Source: Bacteroidota bacterium
GTDB taxonomy: Bacteria; Bacteroidota; Ignavibacteria; Kryptoniales; JAKASW01
Direction: 5' to 3'
Assembly (NCBI GenBank): GCA_021811615.1
Contig: JAJZNW010000110.1
Location: 1 to 64,000, forward strand
DNA: 64,000 nt
Shown piece by piece: positions 33,126 through 41,865 of the stretch; the first letter of the stretch is position 1; each line of letters starts with the position of its first letter. The notes under the pieces are model-generated. The model was not told where the DNA came from. It saw only the letters and a list, made by a program, of their open reading frames with translations, and ran no database searches. The translations under genes and the position numbers were made by a program.

Positions 33126-34763
33126 TCATTGCCTCGGGAGCGTGAAAAAAAATGTCGAACCTTTTCCTTTACCTGCCGATTCGACCCAGACGGTTCCACC
33201 GCTCAGCTCGACGATTTTCTTGACAAAAGCGAGGCCCAAACCGCTCCCTTCGACTTTTTCGGTGTCGCTCGTTTTGACTCTCTGGAAAATCGCGAATATT
33301 CTCTCGTGGAATTCCTGTGGGATGCCTATTCCATTATCTCGAACATAGAAAAGGTAATGATCGATTTTATCCTGTACTCCTATCGTAAGTTGAGGGCTCG
33401 CCTGATCGCCCATGTATTTGATCGCATTGTCCACCAGGTTCATGAAAATGCGTTCGACGTAACGTGCTACGACATACAGCTGCGGGAAGGCGCCTTCAAG
33501 AGCAACTTTGACCTTCCTCTCGGCGAGCCTGATCGACATATCGTTGAGAACGCGGTCGACGAGTTGTGCCATATCGGTCTCCTCGGGAACGGCGTCGACG
33601 CTTCCGACTCTCGCGAGGTCGAGGAGGTCGTTAACGAGAGAGTGCAGGCGGCCGGAAGAGGTCATGATGGCATCGATGAGGACATCCTGCTCGACTTCGA
33701 GCCGTCCGCTTCTCTTGAGCTCCCTTGCAAATCCCTCGATGACGAGTATCGGAGATTTCAGGTCGTGGGTAATGGCGTAAGTAAATTGCTGCAGCTCGCG
33801 ATTCTTGCTTTCGAGAAGCCTGGTCTTCTGGATCGTTTCCTCGTGAAGCCTGGAGTTCTCGATAGCGGCGCCGATTACCGTGCCGATTCCTTCTATGATT
33901 TCCCTCTGGGCGTCCTCGAGCACGCGTGCAGATTCGCTGAAAAGTGCGCCGACTCCGACCGCCTTTCCTTTAGCCTTCAGGGGGAATACCACCAGTGAAG
34001 CGAAAGGGGATCTTCTCATCGTACGGGGCATCAGGACCTGGTTCTCATTCCTGCTTATAGATTCCACGGTGTCCGATCTCAATACCTGTCCGAAGACGTT
34101 CGAGTTAATCTCCGAGCCGTGGACCTCCGAAAGGAAATCCTCACTGAGGTTGGCGCTTGCAGCCACGAAAATCCTGCGGCCCGCTTTGTCGGGAAGAAGT
34201 ATGGCTCCTGCGTCCCCGGTGAAGATGTCCATTGTCTGCCTCACGGAATATTCGAGCACCTCCCTGAAGTCTATCGTCCGGTTGAGAAGTGTCGCTATCC
34301 TGTTGATTGCGCTCAGCTGCAGGTTTCTCTGAGTCAGCGTCTCCTCGAGTTTGCGCCGATTCGTGACGTCGATCAGAATGCCGAGCGTGCCCGCAAGTAC
34401 GTTATCCTCGCCAAAAAATGGGGAGGTGGAAATCTGGATGAAGTACTCTTTGCCGTCCGGTCTTTTCAGGAGAAACTCTTTCGAATCAATCGGTCTTTCG
34501 CTGGCAATGGTCTGATTGAAAGGCAGGTTGGGCGAGGCAACTGGCCGTTTGGTATTCGGATCGCAGACTCCCCTGAGGAGTACGGCGGAATTTTTTCGAA
34601 GATTGAGCTCTCTTTCCACGCCGAATATCTTTTCTGCCGCCCTGTTCATCCCGACTATTTCCCCAAAGCGATTAGTGACTATCATCCCCTCGCCGATTCC
34701 TTCAAACAGCCTAAGAAGATCCTCGGAGATGACGACTCCGTTATTTTTAACTTCAACGCCCAT
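33126..34763 (-). CDS. Cytoplasmic PAS-GAF histidine kinase
   Basis: 545 residues: PAS about 12-135 (GIGEGMIVTNRFGEIVGMNR), GAF about 155-305, HisKA with phospho-accepting His333 (FTYAITHDLKSPI), and HATPase about 430-543 with N box FMNLVDNAIKYM, G1 DNGIGIP, and G2 GSGLGLAFVKK. All catalytic boxes are intact, unlike the downstream giant sensor. No membrane helices are seen, so it senses a cytoplasmic cue. No cognate DNA-binding response regulator lies in this window; the receiver of the 1415-residue protein, 73 bases downstream, is the nearest candidate acceptor. Confidence 0.94.
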   Translation of the reverse strand: MGVEVKNNGVVISEDLLRLFEGIGEGMIVTNRFGEIVGMNRAAEKIFGVERELNLRKNSAVLLRGVCDPNTKRPVASPNLPFNQTIASERPIDSKEFLLKRPDGKEYFIQISTSPFFGEDNVLAGTLGILIDVTNRRKLEETLTQRNLQLSAINRIATLLNRTIDFREVLEYSVRQTMDIFTGDAGAILLPDKAGRRIFVAASANLSEDFLSEVHGSEINSNVFGQVLRSDTVESISRNENQVLMPRTMRRSPFASLVVFPLKAKGKAVGVGALFSESARVLEDAQREIIEGIGTVIGAAIENSRLHEETIQKTRLLESKNRELQQFTYAITHDLKSPILVIEGFARELKRSGRLEVEQDVLIDAIMTSSGRLHSLVNDLLDLARVGSVDAVPEETDMAQLVDRVLNDMSIRLAERKVKVALEGAFPQLYVVARYVERIFMNLVDNAIKYMGDQASPQLTIGVQDKIDHYLFYVRDNGIGIPQEFHERIFAIFQRVKTSDTEKVEGSGLGLAFVKKIVELSGGTVWVESAGKGKGSTFFFTLPRQ

Positions 34764-34917
34764 AGGGTTATTCTATTCTCCAGGTGTTCCAAGTTAAAAA
34801 TCGACCACTTTACTTACAAACATGCATCCCAAGGGAGCTTAACCTGACGGGGGGCAAGACTATTCGAGCGCCGATCCGTAGAATCCGCCTGGACACCCAT
34901 GCAATGAAGAACCATCC

Positions 34918-34946
34918 TTGCAGATAATAGTAGAAGAATCTATATT
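34918..34946 (+). promoter_or_regulatory. Sigma70-type promoter of tRNA-Ala
   Basis: TTGCAG (34918-34923), 17-base spacer, TATATT (34941-34946). The mature tRNA begins 36 bases after the -10 box. Confidence 0.7.
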
Positions 34947-34982
34947 ATCGAGTCAAAACCGATGATATTCCCTGGAAAACCT

Positions 34983-35055
34983 GGGGCTGTAGCTCAGCTG
35001 GGAGAGCGCGTGAATGGCATTCACGAGGTCAGGGGTTCGATCCCCCTCAGCTCCA
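34983..35055 (+). tRNA. tRNA-Ala (anticodon GGC)
   Basis: 73 bases folding into a full cloverleaf: acceptor GGGGCTG/CAGCTCC with the G3:U70 pair that identifies alanine tRNAs, D arm GCTC...GAGC, anticodon stem CGTGA/TCACG with loop ATGGCAT (anticodon GGC), and T arm AGGGG-TTCGATC-CCCCT. Discriminator base A; the CCA end is not encoded (ACAAG follows). Confidence 0.97.
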
Positions 35056-35460
35056 CAAGAACCACCCTTCCATGAATCCCATCCCCCGGATTGAAACCGT
35101 TAATTGCGGGCGTGGCTTCGGTTTGATTTCGCTCCCGGTACGGCAGTTTTAACTTCAGAACCAGACTCCTAAAAACTTGGCCGAAAAGTGTAACCACCAA
35201 GACACGAAGACACAACGTCGTTGGGAATTGCAATCAACCTCGATCTTTCTATTTGAGTCTTAGTGCCTTGGTGGTCTATCAGAGCTTTTCGGCTGCAGAT
35301 CTAGAAAGCCCTCGAATTTACCAGCGTCGCGCCGCCGTACAACCGGCCGTCGTTATGATATGGGCTCAAGTCGTGTATCACAACAGATCCGAGAGGTTCG
35401 TCGAATTTGCCCTGTGTTACTCCGTGTGAATGAAGCCTTCGATCTTTCGACGGCAGTTTG
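35056..35460. other. Intergenic stretch after tRNA-Ala, containing a fold-back repeat
   Basis: About 400 bases with no gene I can support. The only structure is the inverted-repeat element at 35193-35275; open frames here are short and featureless. Confidence 0.5.
35193..35275. repeat. Fold-back repeat with ACCACCAAG ends
   Basis: Left arm ACCACCAAGACACGAAGAC (35193-35211) and right arm GTCTTAGTGCCTTGGTGGT (35257-35275); 17 of 19 positions pair. The arms match a very common dispersed intergenic motif (ACCACCAAGRCAC) seen in many environmental bacterial genomes. Confidence 0.75.
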
Positions 35461-35955
35461 TCAGCTCCCCTTCTCCCGGTAGAATCCTATCAGATCCGTA
35501 TTGGCGGGTTTATAGCCGAGTTGCCGCTGGAGCGCCACAACCTGGCCCCGGTGATAGGTGAAGTGATTGAAGAGCTGGTTGAACGCCCAAATTTTCGGAT
35601 GGAAATATTTGTTGCCCCTTGAATCCTGGTACTCCATCCTGGACAGGAGCTGAGCGTCGTTCATCGCTGCCAGCACGCCGGTCATCCTGTTGTCCAGATC
35701 ATCCCACGTTTTCCGGAAATCTTCGACGTTGTTAAGTTGCGAGGCGTCGATGGGGATAATCTGATTACCTTCGAGCCTGCTCAGCCAGATGTTTTCGGCA
35801 TTCACCATATGAAAGAGGGTCCCTTGTATCCCTCCGTGACTCGAGTGAAGATCTTTCGCAAAATCTTCCTGTTTCATTTGAGCGAGGGAATCAAGAAGTC
35901 TTGCCTTCGCCCACTGGTTGTAATCAAAAAGCTCCAACAAATCGTTCCTGTTCAT
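35461..35955 (-). CDS. DinB-family protein
   Basis: 164 residues forming the DinB/YfiT four-helix bundle, usually a metal-dependent enzyme of the thiol-S-transferase type. The three expected metal-binding histidines are visible: FHMVNAEN near residue 49 and HFTYHRG (HxxxH) near 131-135. Residues LFDYNQWAKARLLDSL at the N-terminus and LQRQLGYKPANTDLIGF at the C-terminus are typical. The substrate is unknown; some relatives use bacillithiol or mycothiol. It stands alone between the tRNA region and rpsT. Confidence 0.88.
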   Translation of the reverse strand: MNRNDLLELFDYNQWAKARLLDSLAQMKQEDFAKDLHSSHGGIQGTLFHMVNAENIWLSRLEGNQIIPIDASQLNNVEDFRKTWDDLDNRMTGVLAAMNDAQLLSRMEYQDSRGNKYFHPKIWAFNQLFNHFTYHRGQVVALQRQLGYKPANTDLIGFYREKGS

Positions 35956-36105
35956 TTTGTATCTCCGTCAATTTTTAAGGTAGACTAAGAACGGAACAGC
36001 CCGGAGGGAGAACAAGTTGCACAGCGAGGCGGAGCGATGCCGGAGTTTCTATCCGGAGTGCGACTCGCGGGGGCGTGAACACCCCCGGTCGACTCTCATC
36101 TTCAA

Positions 36106-36381
36106 TTATGCCGTCTGGGCCGGCGGTGTATTGAGCTTATTGATATGCTTCGCCAGTTTGGACTTCTGGTTGGCGGCTTTCCTCTTATGGATTATACCCT
36201 TCGCAGCGAGTTTATCGAGGGTAGATGTGGCTTCCTTCATAGCGGCGGCTGCTTTATCCTTGTCGGTTTCAGTCTTTGCCTTCTTAAGAAGAGTCTTAAC
36301 TTCAGACTTGATTCCCCTGTTGACAGCGCGACGTTTGTTGCTCTGGCGGGCTCTTTTTTCCGCCGACTTGTGTTGTGCCAT
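36106..36381 (-). CDS. rpsT: 30S ribosomal protein S20
   Basis: 91 residues from the ATG at 36381, where MAQHKSAEKRARQSNKRR matches the conserved S20 N-terminus and AAAGGA precedes the start; a longer frame upstream is not used. S20 binds 16S rRNA early in 30S assembly. Highly basic and helical, with LDKLAAKGIIHKRKAANQK near the end as expected. It lies 14 bases after the GalT-like gene. Confidence 0.96.
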   Translation of the reverse strand: MAQHKSAEKRARQSNKRRAVNRGIKSEVKTLLKKAKTETDKDKAAAAMKEATSTLDKLAAKGIIHKRKAANQKSKLAKHINKLNTPPAQTA

Positions 36382-36395
36382 GACGATTCCTTTGT

Positions 36396-37712
36396 TTATT
36401 TTAAGTAATACTTCAGCGGATTCGGCTGCAGTTTGCATTCCTCCGCAATTCTCGCATATTCGATTTTCTTTTCGTCCCTGAGCTTGTAGAGGACCGGTAC
36501 GAGCCGGTCGCGAAGCTCGACGGGAGTCATAGGGTTGATATAGATGCTTGTACCGCCTTCAAACCCTGCGGGGACATTTATTCTCCACTTTATCAAGATC
36601 CTCCAGGGCATTTTGTAAACGGAGTCGATCGGGGTGTAGTACCATTCTTCGTTGCACGAAATGAAAGGTCCGGTGGCCGCATGTATTGCATGGACGAGAT
36701 TACTCATTCCACGTATCTCTTGCTCGGAATGTTCCTGCGGGCGGGAAGCCTGCGACTTTGAGAATATCTCTATCGTAGGAAAGCGATGCCCGATCCCAAC
36801 GAAGGCGATGGCATAATCGTTCTCCGCGAAAACAAGATTGTGGTGTCCGGCGAAATTAGGTCCATACTCGTTGAAGCAGTTCGGATCTTCGCGGACCATC
36901 CTGGTTTGATCACCGATAGACGCTCCCCACTCGTCGAGAGCGACGAGCTGTTTGTGGAGATGATCGACGGAAGCGCCCGCAGGGCTCAGCCAGTTCTGGA
37001 AAATGCTTATATACCTCGCATACCTGTTCGTCGAAAAGATGTCGATCATCGAATCTATCGCGAACTTCATGTATTGATAATGCTCGTCGGGAGTCAGGTC
37101 GCCGGAGGATAAGAGCTGGTTATCGAATTTCGCTTCAGGACGAAAATGTTTATGTGCGATTATGATCTCGTGACTCCCGCCGAAGAATGAGTCGGCGAGA
37201 TGAAGTTTTTCTTCAAGCGGGGCCTTCTCGACCTCCTCGAAGGATTTCCCCAGCCTGTTCATTTTGTAGTTGATGATATCAATGATATGCCTGAGACCGA
37301 CCGGGTTGTTAAGATAACTCTCGCGCCACTTGACCTGTTTCGGGGTGAGTTTATAGCTGTAGTTCTTTCTCCAGTAGTCCAGGGTGACGATCTCGAAAAG
37401 GTTCGGTACCCTTCTGAAGACGGGAGAGGTCTCGGTGTACCTGTCGGGTGCAAGGTACTCAAGCTTCACGAAGTTATTCCCGTCCTTCACCAGCCGGGCT
37501 TTTTCAGGAGGCGTTTCGAAAAAACGGGTCTCGCAGAAGCTGCAGTAGTCTTCTTTCTCCTTCGTCGCGATCTTCTTCGGCTGGACGGTCTGGCCGGCCG
37601 ATACCGGCTTGCTGCTCCTTCCGGGCACAGCCCAGACCTCGGTCCCGGTGAAAGGGCTCACCTGCTTGGTAGTGCCGTCAGGCATTATATGGTAGTAATT
37701 TGCGTAATCCAA
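36396..37712 (-). CDS. GalT-like HIT-superfamily protein (DUF4921-like)
   Basis: 438 residues related to galactose-1-phosphate uridylyltransferases and the DUF4921 group. The opening MPDGTTKQVSPFTGTEVWAVPGR is typical of that group, CSFCETRF is a possible metal-binding cysteine pair, and SVDHLHKQLVA carries the HxHxQ-like nucleotidyl-transfer motif in altered form (DHLHKQ). A second motif appears at LVFAENDYAIAFVGIGHRFP. It probably transfers or hydrolyses a nucleotidyl group on a sugar phosphate, but the substrate is unknown. The start is uncertain: TTG at 37712 or ATG at 37685. It probably shares a transcript with rpsT. Confidence 0.8.
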   Translation of the reverse strand: MDYANYYHIMPDGTTKQVSPFTGTEVWAVPGRSSKPVSAGQTVQPKKIATKEKEDYCSFCETRFFETPPEKARLVKDGNNFVKLEYLAPDRYTETSPVFRRVPNLFEIVTLDYWRKNYSYKLTPKQVKWRESYLNNPVGLRHIIDIINYKMNRLGKSFEEVEKAPLEEKLHLADSFFGGSHEIIIAHKHFRPEAKFDNQLLSSGDLTPDEHYQYMKFAIDSMIDIFSTNRYARYISIFQNWLSPAGASVDHLHKQLVALDEWGASIGDQTRMVREDPNCFNEYGPNFAGHHNLVFAENDYAIAFVGIGHRFPTIEIFSKSQASRPQEHSEQEIRGMSNLVHAIHAATGPFISCNEEWYYTPIDSVYKMPWRILIKWRINVPAGFEGGTSIYINPMTPVELRDRLVPVLYKLRDEKKIEYARIAEECKLQPNPLKYYLK

Positions 37713-37800
37713 TTCGGGGTTCTTCTGAGAAAATACTGCAAAATTTAACTCTAATAGGAAGAAATAGCAAAGTAGATGGAATCCCAGGCGGGCCGCAGGT

Positions 37801-37829
37801 TTGATTTTCAGGCCACCGCGATATATTTT
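37801..37829 (+). promoter_or_regulatory. Possible sigma70-type promoter of icd
   Basis: TTGATT (37801-37806), 17-base spacer, TATTTT (37824-37829), 24 bases before the chosen ATG of the isocitrate dehydrogenase gene. Confidence 0.4.
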
Positions 37830-37853
37830 TTTGTACCAACAAAGCAGGAGAAC

Positions 37854-38864
37854 ATGCCCTACACAATTACACTCATACCAGGGGACGGAATCGGGCCGGA
37901 GATCAGCAGTGCAGCGAAACGCGTGGTGGAATCCACCGGCGTCAAAGTCGACTGGGATGTCCAGGAAGCGGGGCTAAATGCAATCGATAAATACAAAGAT
38001 CCACTCCCGCAGTCGGTAATCGAATCGATCGGGAAAAACAAAGTCGCTTTGAAAGGCCCCCTGACCACACCTGTCGGTACTGGGTTCAGGAGTGTAAACG
38101 TCGCTCTGAGGAAGGAGTTCGAGCTTTACTCGAACCTTCGTCCTGCGAGATCGTTCGAGGGAGTTAAGGCACGCTACGACAAAATAGACCTCATAATAGT
38201 CCGTGAGAACACGGAAGAGTTCTACAGCGGGATAGAGCACTACGTAGACGCGAAGAGGAGTGCAGCGGAAACCATCGGCATCGTGACGAGGACGGGCTCG
38301 GAGAGAATAATCCGATTCGCATTCGAATACGCGAGGGCTCACGGCAGGAAGAAGGTCACCGTAGTCCACAAGGCGAACATACTGAAATATACCAGCGGTT
38401 TGTTCCTGGACATTGCCAGGTCGATGTCCAAGGAATACCCAGATATTGAAATGAACGACAAGATCATAGATAACATGGCGATGCAAATGGTAATCAACCC
38501 GTACCAATTCGACGTCGTCGTGACTACGAATCTCTTCGGAGATATACTATCGGATCTCGCTTCGGGGCTGGTGGGCGGGCTCGGAGTGGCACCGGGCGCG
38601 AATCTCGGCTACAACACCGCGATTTTCGAGGCCGTACACGGCAGCGCGCCTGACATCGCCGGTAAGAATATTGCCAATCCGTCGGCACTGATCCTGGCGT
38701 CCGCGATGATGCTCGAGCACATTGGAGAGCAAGACGCAGCGCAAAGGATCGAAAGAGCTGTCGCATCCGTCATCAAGGAAGGGAAAAAAGTAACCAGAGA
38801 CCTCAACCCCGACCGGCCCGTTTCGACGGACGAGATGGCGGACGCGATCATAGAGAACCTTTAA
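37854..38864 (+). CDS. icd: NAD-type isocitrate dehydrogenase
   Basis: 336 residues from the ATG at 37854, where AGGAG precedes the start and the family N-terminus MPYTITLIPGDGIGPEI begins; the 26 extra codons upstream are excluded. It oxidises isocitrate to 2-oxoglutarate in the TCA cycle. GTGFRSVNVALRKEFELYSN with SNLRP gives the substrate-binding serine and arginines, IIVRENTEEFYSGIEH is the family signature, and DVVVTTNLFGDILSDLASGL carries the metal-binding aspartates. The short length and the motifs are of the NAD/IDH3-like type; isopropylmalate or homoisocitrate dehydrogenase is less likely. Confidence 0.88.
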   Translation: MPYTITLIPGDGIGPEISSAAKRVVESTGVKVDWDVQEAGLNAIDKYKDPLPQSVIESIGKNKVALKGPLTTPVGTGFRSVNVALRKEFELYSNLRPARSFEGVKARYDKIDLIIVRENTEEFYSGIEHYVDAKRSAAETIGIVTRTGSERIIRFAFEYARAHGRKKVTVVHKANILKYTSGLFLDIARSMSKEYPDIEMNDKIIDNMAMQMVINPYQFDVVVTTNLFGDILSDLASGLVGGLGVAPGANLGYNTAIFEAVHGSAPDIAGKNIANPSALILASAMMLEHIGEQDAAQRIERAVASVIKEGKKVTRDLNPDRPVSTDEMADAIIENL

Positions 38865-39022
38865 CTGAGGCTGTCGTCGGAATAGCCATCCGATGAATCG
38901 TACGGCTACCGACAGCGCGTCCCGGCAAGTTTGCCCCGACCTACCGGGAAGTGTTTCGAGACGCGTCGATTTCAGTCGATGCCACTTTCGGTGACACCCT
39001 CTAACCAAAGCGGAGGACCAAA

Positions 39023-39763
39023 ATGACTGCAACTTCCAAAAAGAAAAGAGTTTTCAAGAACGGCCTTGAAATCAGATGGCTGGGACATGCCGCCTTCAGA
39101 ATAAAATCGCCGGGCGGGAAGATAATCTATATCGATCCCTGGCTGGAAAATCCCGTGGCCCCTCCCGATGCAAAAGAGGCGGAGAGTGCCGACCTGATAG
39201 TTCTGACACACGGACATTTCGACCACATCGGGAACACGCTTGAGCTCGCCGCGCGGACGAACGCGAGAGTCGTCAGCAATTTCGAGATATCCGTGTTCCT
39301 GAAGAGCAAAGGTCTGCCGGACGATAAACTCATCGGCATAAACACATCCGGGTCGATCGATGTCGACGGCATAAAGCTGACGATGGTACACGCAATCCAC
39401 AGCAGCGGCATATCGGACGGCGAAAGGATTGTCGACGGCGGAACGGCAGCAGGCTTCGTGCTGAAACTCGAGGACGGCTACACCCTCTACCATACGGGCG
39501 ACACAGGACTCTTCTCAGACATGAAGCTTATCGCCCAGCTGTACAAACCGCAGGTGGTGATGATGTGCATCGGCGGGTTCTACACGATGAGTCCCGTCGA
39601 AGCGGCAGAGGCCGTCAAATTGCTTAAGCCGAAGATGGTGATCCCGATGCATTTCGGAACATTCCCTGCGCTCAGCGGAAGTCCGGAAGCATTGAAAAAG
39701 GCGCTGGCGAAGTCGGTTCCTACGAAAGTGGTCGCACTCAAACCGGGCGAGGTTCTGGCGTAG
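39023..39763 (+). CDS. UPF0173 metallo-beta-lactamase-fold hydrolase
   Basis: 246 residues with the metallo-beta-lactamase motif LTHGHFDHIGNT (HxHxDH) near residue 71, further metal ligands at VHAIHSSG, and TGDTGLFSDMKLI (the bridging aspartate). This matches the UPF0173/YtkL-UlaG-like metal-dependent hydrolases. GGAGG precedes the ATG. Substrate not known; relatives act on lactone, phosphoester or similar bonds. It stands 158 bases after icd and is followed by a strong hairpin, so it is probably its own transcript. Confidence 0.92.
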   Translation: MTATSKKKRVFKNGLEIRWLGHAAFRIKSPGGKIIYIDPWLENPVAPPDAKEAESADLIVLTHGHFDHIGNTLELAARTNARVVSNFEISVFLKSKGLPDDKLIGINTSGSIDVDGIKLTMVHAIHSSGISDGERIVDGGTAAGFVLKLEDGYTLYHTGDTGLFSDMKLIAQLYKPQVVMMCIGGFYTMSPVEAAEAVKLLKPKMVIPMHFGTFPALSGSPEALKKALAKSVPTKVVALKPGEVLA

Positions 39764-39771
39764 TTTCAGAT

Positions 39772-39804
39772 TTTCTGCCGGGGCAAAACTCGTCCCGGCA
39801 GAAA
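39772..39804 (+). terminator. Strong hairpin after the UPF0173 gene
   Basis: TTTCTGCCGGG and CCCGGCAGAAA, 11 perfect pairs with an 11-base loop, starting 8 bases after the stop. No T-run follows on the + strand, so it may act as a processing or Rho-assisted end. A palindrome CCGCTTAAGCGG follows at 39806-39817. Confidence 0.55.
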
Positions 39805-39893
39805 CCCGCTTAAGCGGAAACTGCCGATCTCAAAGGAGCAGAACTCCTCCACTGGACGAGAGGGTTATTCCACGCCGATCTGCAATTCAAGCA

Positions 39894-39956
39894 CCTGGAA
39901 CCCCCGGGCAAAGTTTTGTATCTAATATAACGTGGTACCTGGGGGAATTTTTCAGG
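39894..39956 (+). promoter_or_regulatory. Extended hairpin before the MFS transporter gene
   Basis: CCTGGAA-c-CCCCGGG pairs with CCTGGGGG-aaTTTTTCAGG around a ~30-base A/T-rich loop, with a T-run inside the right arm. It lies 58 bases before the MFS start and could be an attenuator-type structure or a terminator of upstream transcription. Confidence 0.4.
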
Positions 39957-40013
39957 CCACTTTTTGTGATTCTAATTTTGACCAATACATGGAAATCCTT
40001 CGGATAATCAATA

Positions 40014-41216
40014 ATGAAGCGTTCACCAATTTATGTAGTACTACTCACAGTCTTCGTCGACCTTCTTGGCTTCGGAATAATCATTCCATTACTTCCCTTC
40101 TATGCTGAACATTACGGCGCAACGCCTGTCGTCATAGGCCTGCTGACGGCGGCTTACTCCTTCATGCAATTCCTGTTCGTTCCGTTCTGGGGAAGGCTTT
40201 CAGATCGAATCGGCAGGCGGCCCATCATACTCATGAGCGTTTTCGGCTCGTTCATATCTTACCTCGTATTCGGGTTTGCCGGATCGCTCACCGTACTTTT
40301 CATATCGAGACTACTGGCCGGATTCATGGGAGCCAACATCTCGACCGCTAACGCCTACATCGCCGATTCCACATCATTCGACGAACGTGCGAAGTATATG
40401 GGAATGATCGGCGCGGCATTCGGAGTCGGCTTCATGCTTGGTCCGTTCACCGGCGGAATAATGAGCAAGATAAGCTACGGCGCGCCGGGCTTCCTCGCTT
40501 CAGGCCTCTCACTGATCAATTTCATCCTCGCATACTTCAGGCTTCCAGAGTCGATAAACTCGAAATCCGAGAGCTCGAAGAGAATCAGCCTCTTCAACAT
40601 ATCTGCGGTGAAGGAAGCCTTCAAGATACCCGCGATCGGAAGCCTGGTGATGGTATTCTTCTTTTACACGATTGCCTTTTCGACACTGTACGTCGCATTT
40701 CCCCTCTTCACAGGAGAGGTTTTCAAATACGGAGCCGAGGCAAACGGTTACATCTTCGCGTACATCGGTTTAATCGGGATACTGGTACAGGGCGGCGCCA
40801 CCGGCAGGCTTGTTAAGAGATACGGTGAAAAGGCGCTGCTGATAACGGGTGTCGCACTCCTTTTTGCGGGTCTCACATTCGTTCCGCTTATTCACACGCT
40901 GACGCCGCTGCTCATTCTCATTACGCTTCTCGCGATCGGAAGCGCGCTCGTCACTCCTTCGCTCAACAGCCTGATATCCAAGTACGCCGGCGAGGGGCGA
41001 CATGGAAGCGTCCTCGGAGTCTCGTCTTCATTTTCAAGTCTTGCGAGAGTGCTCGGACCTTTCTGGGGAGGATTCATAATAAGTGCCGCAGGCATCACGT
41101 GGCCGTTCTATACCGGCAGTCTCATGCTTCTGGCGGCAATTTTCTTCGCTCTGAAGATTCGGAAAATTTCTCCCCCGTCCACAGAGACTCCGGAAGTGAA
41201 AGCGACTTCCGAATAG
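40014..41216 (+). CDS. MFS drug:proton antiporter (TetA-like)
   Basis: 400 residues with 12 predicted membrane helices, an inner-membrane exporter. Motif A, GRLSDRIGRRPII, sits between helices 2 and 3, and motif C-like GAAFGVGFMLGPFTGG lies in helix 5, both typical of the TetA/multidrug DHA1 family. A weaker second motif-A-like loop (GRLVKRYGEKALL) is present between helices 8 and 9. Resistance is possible but the substrate cannot be read from sequence. ATG start with a weak ribosome binding site, behind an extended hairpin. The acidic 203-residue gene follows after 37 bases. Confidence 0.88.
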   Translation: MKRSPIYVVLLTVFVDLLGFGIIIPLLPFYAEHYGATPVVIGLLTAAYSFMQFLFVPFWGRLSDRIGRRPIILMSVFGSFISYLVFGFAGSLTVLFISRLLAGFMGANISTANAYIADSTSFDERAKYMGMIGAAFGVGFMLGPFTGGIMSKISYGAPGFLASGLSLINFILAYFRLPESINSKSESSKRISLFNISAVKEAFKIPAIGSLVMVFFFYTIAFSTLYVAFPLFTGEVFKYGAEANGYIFAYIGLIGILVQGGATGRLVKRYGEKALLITGVALLFAGLTFVPLIHTLTPLLILITLLAIGSALVTPSLNSLISKYAGEGRHGSVLGVSSSFSSLARVLGPFWGGFIISAAGITWPFYTGSLMLLAAIFFALKIRKISPPSTETPEVKATSE

Positions 41217-41253
41217 TTTGCTTTTTGTTGTTTCTTTTTGAATTTTTAGGCGT

Positions 41254-41865
41254 ATGAAGCAAAAGAAAAAACAGCCACCGAAAGAGAGCAAAGAGAAAAG
41301 TTCGCGGTCTCCAGCGAAGAAGCATCCCCATGAGAGTGCGGCTCATAAAGGGGTAGACAAGCAGCAGCTGTCATTTGAAATCGAGACCGGCATATACGAG
41401 GTCGACAAGATTTTCGAAGGACAGGGCGACCGTCTGAACGACTCTTATGTCATAGAGTCGCTGACGACCTTCATGAAGGTCATCAAAGAGGACACATTCG
41501 GCGGCTACGCTGAGACTTTGAAGGAAGGTTCGGATGAAGAATCCGACATGATGCACATTAACATCGTAAACAGGATAAGCTCCGCGGCAGAGGAACTGGA
41601 GATCGAGTTCTCCGACGCCGAGGTGATTGAGACAGTAAAGAACATCCTGGCAAACGTGAAGAAGGCGAGCTCGCCGAAGTCTCCCCGCGCATACCTCGAC
41701 CCGCTTTCAAAGCGGTTGAAGGAGATGGGGTTCAAATCCGATTTCATCACCGACAGCGATATAGACGGCGAGACGATCCGGCTCGAGGACATCGAGAATT
41801 TGGACGATCTCAATCTCGATGACGACGACGATCTCGACCTCGACAACTTCCGTCCCGGTTATTGA
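41254..41865 (+). CDS. Acidic hypothetical protein with charged low-complexity ends
   Basis: 203 residues with a strongly basic start (KQKKKQPPKESKEKSSRSPA), a helical central part about 50-165 (SFEIETGIYEVDKIFEGQGD, TFMKVIKEDTFGGYAETLK) and an extreme acidic tail (EDIENLDDLNLDDDDDLDLD). No signal or membrane segment. It follows the MFS gene by 37 bases and may share its transcript. No named family recognised. The opposite charges of the two ends suggest intramolecular or protein-protein contacts, but this is speculative. Confidence 0.75.
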   Translation: MKQKKKQPPKESKEKSSRSPAKKHPHESAAHKGVDKQQLSFEIETGIYEVDKIFEGQGDRLNDSYVIESLTTFMKVIKEDTFGGYAETLKEGSDEESDMMHINIVNRISSAAEELEIEFSDAEVIETVKNILANVKKASSPKSPRAYLDPLSKRLKEMGFKSDFITDSDIDGETIRLEDIENLDDLNLDDDDDLDLDNFRPGY

